Of a stretch of DNA of 5,603 nucleotides, positions 1-5,122 are shown piece after piece (positions within the stretch are counted from its first letter, which is position 1; each line of letters starts with the position of its first letter). Location of the stretch: NCBI GenBank assembly GCA_009703465.1, contig WLGC01000057.1, positions 1 to 5,603 on the forward strand, read 5' to 3'. This DNA is from Actinomycetota bacterium (GTDB lineage Bacteria > Actinomycetota > Actinomycetes > Actinomycetales > Microbacteriaceae). The notes under the pieces are model-generated. The model worked only from the letters and a program-made list of their open reading frames with translations, searched no databases and had not been told where the DNA came from. A program made the translations under genes and the position numbers.

Positions 1-639
1 AAGCAGCGTGTTATCGACCTCTGCCTCAGAGAACACACCGTGATCCGATGAGTTTTTCAATTCTGCTCGGGCAACTTGAAGGCCGGCCTCAATGGCTGCT
101 GCAGCTATATCCGCTAGCGCTGCGGCGACATCAGGTATTGCCGCCTGTGACTCATCCCTGGTTAGGTCATAGATTGCTATTTCTAAAAGTTCTGTTCGAT
201 AGCCAATGCGAATTACATCCCAGGCCTTTGTTGATTCGAACGGCGTCTTAATTAGCGAGCTAATCGAAGCCAAAAGGTTTTGCTGATAAGTTTCAGCATC
301 TTTCAACACCGGCGGATGACTGAAAACTTGGAGCTGATTTGGGTGGCGTTCAATGAATTCAGTAAGCGCGCTTGAGGCGCCAAGCAATTGGCATAGTCGC
401 TGGGCAGAGTCACTCTTTGCTAGCAGGGTTTTAATTGCACTGCCCTGCTGACGGGAGAGTCTTATTAGGCTCTCAAGAGCTTGGTCTGGATTTGCCACCG
501 CCGAGAGGGTCTTTAGGTTTTCTTGACAGCTTGCCCCAAGTAGAGTTTCTAGCTCGTTTATATTCTTGGACGTAGCTTCTAGTTCAGTAAAGCCATACCG
601 AGCGTAATCTGATAGACCGAGAGATTCTTGCCTTGCCAA
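1..639 (-). CDS. glnE: Bifunctional glutamine synthetase adenylyltransferase/deadenylylase GlnE, N-terminal part (runs off left edge)
   Basis: GlnE is the cytoplasmic enzyme that adds AMP to, and removes it from, a regulatory tyrosine of glutamine synthetase according to nitrogen status. Only the first 213 codons are in the window; the actinobacterial family is usually about 1000 residues, so most of both nucleotidyltransferase domains lies beyond base 1. Visible family features are the N-terminal 'ARYGF' segment (residues 13-17), a conserved 'LGASSALTEFIERHP' stretch (86-100), and the 'GYRTELLEIAIYDLT' helix (146-160), which corresponds to the usual 'YRRELLRIAARDLT'. The catalytic GxGxxG...SDxD motif is not yet reached. 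The start is a TTG at 639-637: TAA and TAG stops sit a few codons upstream in frame, no ATG or GTG is near, and AGGA (653-650) lies 10 bases before it. It follows glnA by 19 bases, so the two are probably co-transcribed. I recognise the family from these motifs; the exact start is less certain. Confidence 0.93.
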   Translation of the reverse strand, partial: MARQESLGLSDYARYGFTELEATSKNINELETLLGASCQENLKTLSAVANPDQALESLIRLSRQQGSAIKTLLAKSDSAQRLCQLLGASSALTEFIERHPNQLQVFSHPPVLKDAETYQQNLLASISSLIKTPFESTKAWDVIRIGYRTELLEIAIYDLTRDESQAAIPDVAAALADIAAAAIEAGLQVARAELKNSSDHGVFSEAEVDNTLL

Positions 640-658
640 TTTAGGCGATTCCTATTAA

Positions 659-1999
659 CTAAAGAGTTTCTAAATTGTGCTTCAACTCAAATGGGGTTAC
701 CTGTGATCGGTATTCACTCCACTCTCTGCGCTTATTTGCTAACACGTAGGAGAAAACTTCCTCGCCTAGAGTTTCGGCGACAAGCTCTGACTCCTCGAGT
801 TTGCGAATGGCGTGATCCAAGCTTTGTGGCAGTGGCTGAATGCCCATCGCTCTGCGCTCTGAGTCAGTAAGAGCCCAAACGTTGTCTTCCGTTTCCTGTG
901 GTAGCTCATATTCTTGCTCAATACCCTTGAGGCCGGCGCTAAGAAGCAGTGCGTAGGCAAGGTAAGGATTTGCCGCTGAATCAATAGCGCGGTACTCAAT
1001 TCGAGAAGAGTTTCCTTTTTCTGGCTTATAAAGTGGCACGCGAATCAGTGCGGAACGGTTGTTGTGACCCCAGCAGACAAAGCTTGGAGCTTCACCGCCA
1101 CCCCAAAGGCGCTTATAGGAGTTAACATACTGGTTGGTAACGGCTGTGATTTCTGGAGCGTGCTTCAGTAACCCAGCGATAAAGTGACGAGCTGTTTTTG
1201 AAAGGTGGTACTGACCACTGGCATCAAAGAAAGCATTTTTATCGCCTTCAAAAAGCGACATGTGGGTGTGCATTCCAGATCCCGGGTGCTGAGTGAAAGG
1301 TTTTGGCATAAAGGTGGCGTAGACACCCTGCTCAATTGCCACCTCTTTGATAACAGTCCTGAAGGTCATGATGTTATCGGCCATGGTCAATGCATCTGCA
1401 TACCTAAGGTCAATCTCGTTCTGGCCGGGACCACCTTCGTGGTGGCTAAATTCCACTGAAATTCCAAGTTGTTCCAGCATTGTTACAGCGCGCCTGCGGA
1501 AATCGTTTGCAGTACCGCCCGGCACGTTATCAAAGTAACCAGCGTTATCTACTGGAACTGGCTCCCCCATGGCATTGAGCTCTGCTGACTTGAGTAGGTA
1601 AAACTCAATTTCTGGATGTATGTAAAAAGAGAAACCTAGGTCCGAGGCTTTTGAAAGCGCACGGCGAAGTACATTTCTAGGATCTGCGGCTGCCGGTTTA
1701 CCGTCGGGGGTTTGAATATCGCAAAACATGCGAGCGGTTGGGTCAATCTCTCCACGCCAAGGGAGAATTTGAAAGGTTGATGGATCAGGCTGAGCCAACA
1801 TGTCTGCCTCATATGTGCGAGCCAACCCCTCGATGGCAGAACCATCAAAACCTAGACCCTCAGCAAAGGCTCCCTCTACTTCGGCCGGAGCGATGGCCAC
1901 TGACTTTAGAGTTCCCGCAACGTCGGTAAACCAAAGACGCACAAACTTTACACCTCGCTCTTCGATGGTACGAAGGACAAAATCTCGCTGTCTTTCCAT
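659..1999 (-). CDS. glnA: Type I glutamine synthetase, GlnA2 type (possible gamma-glutamylpolyamine synthetase)
   Basis: The product is 446 residues, the normal GlnA2 length, and closely matches remembered GlnA2 proteins of Mycobacterium and Streptomyces along its whole length. Family enzymes ligate ammonia to glutamate with ATP as cytoplasmic dodecamers. Visible motifs are FDGSAIEG (51-58, subunit-contact loop), HPEIEFYLL (128-136, metal-binding glutamates), GPGQNEIDLRY (190-200), the ATP signature KPFTQHPGSGMHTHMS (233-248), the flap glutamate in GGEAP (E303), NRSALIRVP (314-322) and RIEYR (333-337). The position of the adenylylation tyrosine carries tryptophan (DNVW, W375), so this enzyme should not be a GlnE substrate. 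Streptomyces GlnA2 has been reported to glutamylate polyamines rather than ammonia, so the true substrate is open. The ATG at 1999 is preceded by GAGAGGA (2012-2006) with a 6-base spacer, and family alignment starts at this Met. It heads a glnA-glnE unit and is divergent from nadE. Confidence 0.97.
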   Translation of the reverse strand: MERQRDFVLRTIEERGVKFVRLWFTDVAGTLKSVAIAPAEVEGAFAEGLGFDGSAIEGLARTYEADMLAQPDPSTFQILPWRGEIDPTARMFCDIQTPDGKPAAADPRNVLRRALSKASDLGFSFYIHPEIEFYLLKSAELNAMGEPVPVDNAGYFDNVPGGTANDFRRRAVTMLEQLGISVEFSHHEGGPGQNEIDLRYADALTMADNIMTFRTVIKEVAIEQGVYATFMPKPFTQHPGSGMHTHMSLFEGDKNAFFDASGQYHLSKTARHFIAGLLKHAPEITAVTNQYVNSYKRLWGGGEAPSFVCWGHNNRSALIRVPLYKPEKGNSSRIEYRAIDSAANPYLAYALLLSAGLKGIEQEYELPQETEDNVWALTDSERRAMGIQPLPQSLDHAIRKLEESELVAETLGEEVFSYVLANKRREWSEYRSQVTPFELKHNLETL

Positions 2000-2005
2000 G
2001 GGAAA

Positions 2006-2012
2006 TCCTCTC
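2006..2012 (-). promoter_or_regulatory. Shine-Dalgarno site of glnA
   Basis: GAGAGGA on the minus strand lies 6 bases before the glnA ATG. It is the only strong ribosome binding site in the glnA-nadE gap and fixes the glnA start. The nadE side has no comparable site. Confidence 0.75.
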
Positions 2013-2024
2013 TTCTGCTCCTAC

Positions 2025-2031
2025 TAGGCTA
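2025..2031. promoter_or_regulatory. Overlapping bidirectional -10 element for nadE (+) and glnA (-)
   Basis: TAGGCTA reads TAGGCT on the plus strand (2025-2030) and TAGCCT on the minus strand (2031-2026); both fit the sigma-A TAnnnT pattern. On the plus strand, 7 bases separate the box from the ATG at 2038, so the transcript would start at or beside that codon (leaderless). On the minus strand a start near 2019-2020 would give glnA a leader of about 20 bases containing its Shine-Dalgarno site. No good -35 box is visible at 16-18 bp on either side. The gap is only 38 bases, so both promoters must lie in or next to it unless they sit inside coding sequence. This is inference from sequence pattern. 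Confidence 0.5.
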
Positions 2032-2037
2032 ATGGTT

Positions 2038-3702
2038 ATGCCTAAAGTTCGCCTAGCTCTGGCTCAGACTAATCCCCTAGTTGGGGACATCGAGGCAAAC
2101 CTAGACGGTGCCTTTGCGGCAGTTAGGGCGGCTGAGAAATCTGGCGCCGAGCTCGTTCTCTTTGGCGAGATGGCCCTCTCCGGCTATCCAATTGAGGACT
2201 TAGCAGCACGCGAATCTTTTCTAATATCAGCCGAACAAGCTCTCGAAGATTTTGCTAAACGCCTGGAGAGTGAGGGCCTTGGACATATTGCTGTCGTCAT
2301 TGGTCACCCGGCTTTGGCCAAGAAGCAAGTTGCGCGTAGTTGGGCCATTGCTCAAAACTGCGCTTCAGTTATCCGCGGTGGCAAAGTTATTGGGAAATAT
2401 GCAAAGCACCATTTGCCCAACTACTCGGTGTTTGACGAGTACCGAAATTTCGTCCCGGGGCAAGATCTCTTTACCTTTGAGCTTCAAGGTTTGAACTTTT
2501 CAACTCTGATTTGCGAGGACATTTGGCAAAATGGCGGTCCAGTTGCTCAATTGAAATCTAGCAACACCGATATTGTTTTGGTGCTAAATGGATCCCCTTT
2601 TGAAGTGGATAAAGACGATAAACGCTTGAGCCTGGTTCAGGAATTAGCTAAATCCAACCAGGTTGCCGTTGCTTATGTAAACCTCGTTGGTGGACAAGAT
2701 GACCTGGTTTTCGATGGTGATTCGATTCTTGTTGATAGTAGCGGAAAGCTTGTTGGGCGATCAAAGCAATTTGTCGAAGACCTCAAGCTTTATGACATTG
2801 CTAGCAAGCAAGAGATTTATGCCGTTGCCGAATCCGCGATGACAAAGCCAAATGACCTAGAACAAATCTGGGGAGCGCTTGTCCTGGGACTTCGTGACTA
2901 TGTTGAGAAGAATAATTTCCCCTCAGTGATTTTGGGGCTTAGCGGTGGGATTGATTCCGCCGTCTGTGCGAGTTTGGCAACTGATGCAATTGGCGCAAAG
3001 CGTGTTTTTGGTGTGGCAATGCCAAGCAAATACTCATCTGAGCACTCAATTGCCGATGCTGCAGATTCCGCTGCTCGAATTGGTTTGTCGTTTAGCACTC
3101 AGTCAATTGAATCTTTTGTGACAGCCTTTGAGACCGAACTACAACTCTCAGGCCTAGCCCTAGAGAATTTGCAGGCTCGCATGCGTGCGGTGATTTTGAT
3201 GGGACTAAGTAATTCTGCCGGACACCTTGTTTTGACCACTGGAAATAAATCGGAATTGGCGGTTGGCTACAGCACCATTTACGGCGACTCGGTTGGCGGA
3301 TTTGCTCCAATAAAAGACATCGAGAAAACCCTGGTCTGGAAATTAGCTAAGTGGCGAAACGAATTTGCAACACTCAACGGCCAGACTCCCCCGATTCCAG
3401 AGAACTCAATTTCAAAACCACCATCCGCTGAGCTAAGGCCAGATCAACTCGATCAAGATAGCTTGCCCGAGTATGAGCTTCTCGATGGCATCCTTGATGC
3501 CTACGTGGAGCAAAATTTAGGTCGAGCACAGATAGTTGCGCTGGGCTTCGATGCTGCTGTTGTGAATAGAATTATTGATCTGGTTGATCGCGCTGAGTGG
3601 AAACGGCGTCAGGGGGCTATCGGTCCTAAAATTACTGGCACCGCCTTTGGTAGAGACCGAAGACTGCCAATTACAAAGAATTCAAAGCAATCATCAAACT
3701 AG
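2038..3702 (+). CDS. nadE: Glutamine-dependent NAD+ synthetase
   Basis: NadE makes NAD+ from deamido-NAD+ and ATP, using ammonia released from glutamine, the last step of NAD synthesis in the cytoplasm. Counting from the ATG at 2038 (554 residues), the N-terminal nitrilase-type glutaminase carries the triad E44 (FGEMALSGYP), K123 (KYAKHHLPNY) and C159 (LICEDIW). The C-terminal synthetase domain carries the ATP-pyrophosphatase loop SGGIDS (302-307), ARMR (380-383), LTTGNKSE (399-406) and GDSVGGFAPIKD (416-427). All key residues are present and the length is normal for the two-domain class. An in-frame ATG at 2032 would add two residues. I prefer 2038 because family members start 'MP.(V/L)RLALAQ' and because the likely -10 box ends at 2030, which leaves no room for a transcript containing 2032. 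It heads the nadE-rid-panB unit and is divergent from glnA. Confidence 0.97.
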   Translation: MPKVRLALAQTNPLVGDIEANLDGAFAAVRAAEKSGAELVLFGEMALSGYPIEDLAARESFLISAEQALEDFAKRLESEGLGHIAVVIGHPALAKKQVARSWAIAQNCASVIRGGKVIGKYAKHHLPNYSVFDEYRNFVPGQDLFTFELQGLNFSTLICEDIWQNGGPVAQLKSSNTDIVLVLNGSPFEVDKDDKRLSLVQELAKSNQVAVAYVNLVGGQDDLVFDGDSILVDSSGKLVGRSKQFVEDLKLYDIASKQEIYAVAESAMTKPNDLEQIWGALVLGLRDYVEKNNFPSVILGLSGGIDSAVCASLATDAIGAKRVFGVAMPSKYSSEHSIADAADSAARIGLSFSTQSIESFVTAFETELQLSGLALENLQARMRAVILMGLSNSAGHLVLTTGNKSELAVGYSTIYGDSVGGFAPIKDIEKTLVWKLAKWRNEFATLNGQTPPIPENSISKPPSAELRPDQLDQDSLPEYELLDGILDAYVEQNLGRAQIVALGFDAAVVNRIIDLVDRAEWKRRQGAIGPKITGTAFGRDRRLPITKNSKQSSN

Positions 3703-3706
3703 GAGA
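3701..3706 (+). promoter_or_regulatory. Shine-Dalgarno site of the Rid-family gene, overlapping the nadE stop
   Basis: AGGAGA begins inside the nadE TAG stop codon (3700-3702) and lies 3 bases before the ATG at 3710. It fixes that start, rules out the longer upstream reading frame, and suggests translational coupling to nadE. Confidence 0.75.
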
Positions 3707-3709
3707 ATC

Positions 3710-4105
3710 ATGGCAGCTGACAAACTAATTTCAAGCGGTGGACCGTGGGAGTCGGTAATTGGCTACTCTCGTGCGACCGTTGCTGGTGAGTATGTTCATG
3801 TATCGGGCTCTACTGCAACCGTTGATGGGGAGCTTCAGCACAAGGGCGATGCCTACGGTCAGACCCTGGTGACGCTAAACACAGTGATTGCAAATGCCCT
3901 CGCTCAGGTTGGATACTCGCTGTCTGATGTGGTGCGAAGCCGCGTGTATCTGGCCAACGCAAGTGACATGGATGCGGTTGGCAAAGCTCATGGTGAAGTT
4001 TTTGGTGAAATCCGTCCAGCGGCAACAATGCTGGCTGGGATTTCCTTCATCAACGATCAAATGCTGGTTGAAATTGAAGTTGACGCTTGGAAGCGAGCCA
4101 AGTAA
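3710..4105 (+). CDS. Rid-family (YjgF/YER057c/UK114) protein lacking the RidA arginine
   Basis: This 131-residue protein has the typical length and ending of the Rid superfamily, which form trimers with ligand sites between subunits. Visible family features are VHVSGSTATVDGE (29-41), the helix with 'GYSLSDVVRSRVYLAN' (68-83), 'VFGEIRPAATML' (97-108) and 'MLVEIEVDAW' (118-127). In true RidA, which deaminates 2-aminoacrylate and related imines, an arginine sits in the 'P-x-R-S' position. Here the aligned residue is alanine (P103, A104, A105, T106), which places it with the other Rid subfamilies, whose reactions are mostly unknown; imine deaminase activity should not be assumed. The start is set by the AGGAGA site. 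The open frame extends upstream inside nadE without an initiation signal, so that part is ignored. It lies 7 bases after nadE and directly abuts panB, so it is almost certainly co-transcribed with both. Confidence 0.9.
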   Translation: MAADKLISSGGPWESVIGYSRATVAGEYVHVSGSTATVDGELQHKGDAYGQTLVTLNTVIANALAQVGYSLSDVVRSRVYLANASDMDAVGKAHGEVFGEIRPAATMLAGISFINDQMLVEIEVDAWKRAK

Positions 4106-4918
4106 ATGAGCTTTGCTCCTAAAGTGGTGCGTACCTCCAGCCTTCTTGATTTTAAAACTCAAGGCCGGAAGTTCAGCTGTTTGACCAGCTACGACCACCT
4201 AACCGCAGGTATCTTTGACGAGGCTGGTATTGATGTAATTTTGGTTGGCGATTCTGCTGCAAATAACTCACTTGGCTACAGCACGACCCTGCCAATAACC
4301 GTTGATGAACTTGTAGTTTTTGGCAGGGCCGTAGTAACTGCAACCAAACGCGCCCTGACGGTAATTGATATGCCATTTGGTTCCTACGAAGAAGGAGCTG
4401 AAGTTGCTTTGGCTAATGCAATCCGGCTGATCAAAGAAACCGGGGCAGCTGCGGTAAAACTTGAGGGCGGACAAAGAAGTGCAAATCAAATTAGAGCAAT
4501 TGCAAACTCTGGTATTCCAGTAATGGCTCACATAGGCTTCACTCCGCAAAGCGTTAACGGTCTAGGCGGCTATAAGGTTCAGGGCCGCGGCGATGGAGCC
4601 CAGCAACTTCATGACGATGCATTGGCTGTGCAAGAAGCTGGTGCCTTTGCGGTGGTCTTAGAAATGACACCGGCGCCGATAGCCAAGGAGATCTCTGAGG
4701 GGCTGATAATTCCAACAATCGGAATAGGCGCAGGCCCGAACACCGATGGGCAGATTCTTGTCTGGACTGATTTCGCTGGACTCAATGGAACCGAGGTTCC
4801 TAAGTTTGTAAAACTCTACGCGCAGATGAGATCTGATCTAATTGCGGCAGCTGGAGAATATCGCAGAGAAGTAGAGCAAGGTATTTTCCCAAGCAAGGAG
4901 AACTTTTTTGAGAGCTAA
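4106..4918 (+). CDS. panB: 3-methyl-2-oxobutanoate hydroxymethyltransferase
   Basis: PanB transfers a hydroxymethyl group from 5,10-methylene-tetrahydrofolate to 2-oxoisovalerate, giving ketopantoate, the first committed step to pantothenate and CoA. The 270 residues span the whole family. Visible active-site elements are VGDS (47-50; D49 and S50), VIDMPFGSY (86-94; metal ligand D88), AVKLEGG (116-122; K118), HIGFTPQSVNGLGGYKVQGR (142-161), VLEM (184-187; catalytic E186) and IGIGAGPNTDGQILVW (205-220). The D-S-A-A-N loop matches the actinobacterial form. The ATG directly follows the TAA of the Rid-family gene (TAAATG, no gap). Only weak purine stretches (GGAAG 4089-4093, GCGAG) precede it, so translation probably depends on coupling to the upstream gene. 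Its TAA overlaps the stop of the convergent SPOR-like gene by 4 bases. No panC or panD is in the window. Confidence 0.97.
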   Translation: MSFAPKVVRTSSLLDFKTQGRKFSCLTSYDHLTAGIFDEAGIDVILVGDSAANNSLGYSTTLPITVDELVVFGRAVVTATKRALTVIDMPFGSYEEGAEVALANAIRLIKETGAAAVKLEGGQRSANQIRAIANSGIPVMAHIGFTPQSVNGLGGYKVQGRGDGAQQLHDDALAVQEAGAFAVVLEMTPAPIAKEISEGLIIPTIGIGAGPNTDGQILVWTDFAGLNGTEVPKFVKLYAQMRSDLIAAAGEYRREVEQGIFPSKENFFES

Positions 4919-5109
4919 CCCTTTGGGTTTTGCTCTGCTTCTTCTTCTTCGCGCCAAGCCGCAGCTCGACTTGCAATTATTGCTGGAGCGTTTTTTGCCT
5001 CCTCGGCACTACTAAATGGCCCAAGGCGATAAAGCGCCATTGACTGTTTTCCCACTTCAACCTGACCGGTATGGGTGTTGAACCAGTATTCCAATGATTC
5101 TTCTTGCAT
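4915..5109 (-). CDS. Small SPOR-like hypothetical protein, 64 residues
   Basis: This very short protein has '[17 protein letters not shown]' at residues 7-23, '[15 protein letters not shown]' at 28-42, and an acidic tail (REEEEAEQ, 53-60). It matches a family of tiny proteins, often annotated as SPOR domain-containing, that I remember being widespread in actinobacteria; the GPFSS..EA segment resembles the end of a SPOR repeat. SPOR domains bind denuded peptidoglycan in larger proteins, but here there is no signal peptide or membrane segment, so a cell-wall role is not supported and the function is unknown. The ATG at 5109 has no Shine-Dalgarno site; a TAGAGT box 7 bases upstream suggests a leaderless transcript. 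The gene is divergent from map by 12 bases and overlaps the panB stop by 4 bases. Clear family resemblance on an otherwise unexplained stretch is the main support for it being real. Confidence 0.86.
   Translation of the reverse strand: MQEESLEYWFNTHTGQVEVGKQSMALYRLGPFSSAEEAKNAPAIIASRAAAWREEEEAEQNPKG
4917..4931 (+). terminator. Possible weak intrinsic terminator after panB
   Basis: AACCC-TTT-GGGTT forms a 5-bp stem with a 3-base loop, and the run TTTT (4928-4931) overlaps its end. It starts within the panB stop and lies inside the 3' end of the SPOR-like gene on the opposite strand. The stem is short and the T-tract minimal, so termination would be weak at best; it may be chance, since these bases also encode the last residues (NPKG) of the opposing protein. 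Confidence 0.22.
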
Positions 5110-5114
5110 AGACT
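5109..5114 (+). promoter_or_regulatory. Predicted -10 box of map (leaderless)
   Basis: TAGACT fits TAnnnT and lies exactly 7 bases before the map ATG, placing the transcription start at or beside the A of that codon. No Shine-Dalgarno sequence precedes map, which agrees with leaderless translation, common in actinobacteria. No clear -35 box is visible at the usual distance. Confidence 0.5.
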
Positions 5115-5116
5115 GA

Positions 5117-5122
5117 ACTCTA
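5117..5122 (-). promoter_or_regulatory. Predicted -10 box of the SPOR-like gene (leaderless)
   Basis: On the minus strand TAGAGT (5122 down to 5117) lies 7 bases before the ATG at 5109. Its first base pair is also the first base pair of the map start codon. No Shine-Dalgarno site or clear -35 box is seen. Confidence 0.48.

Noticed and set aside
48..251. Plus-strand open frame of 67 codons opposite glnE
   Set aside because: It lies antisense to sequence with clear GlnE similarity, has no ribosome site, and its protein is low-complexity without a recognisable domain.
628..870. Plus-strand open frame of 80 codons across the glnA 3' end and the glnE start
   Set aside because: It is antisense to conserved GlnA2 C-terminal sequence; no family resemblance or start signal.
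1999..2060. Standard -35 (TTGACA-like) boxes for the glnA and nadE promoters
   Set aside because: Sequences 16-18 bp upstream of either -10 reading do not resemble TTGACA, so none is annotated.
3575..3709. 45-codon N-terminal extension of the Rid-family gene inside nadE
   Set aside because: The extension overlaps conserved NadE sequence, has no ribosome site, and the family protein begins at the ATG of 3710, right after AGGAGA.
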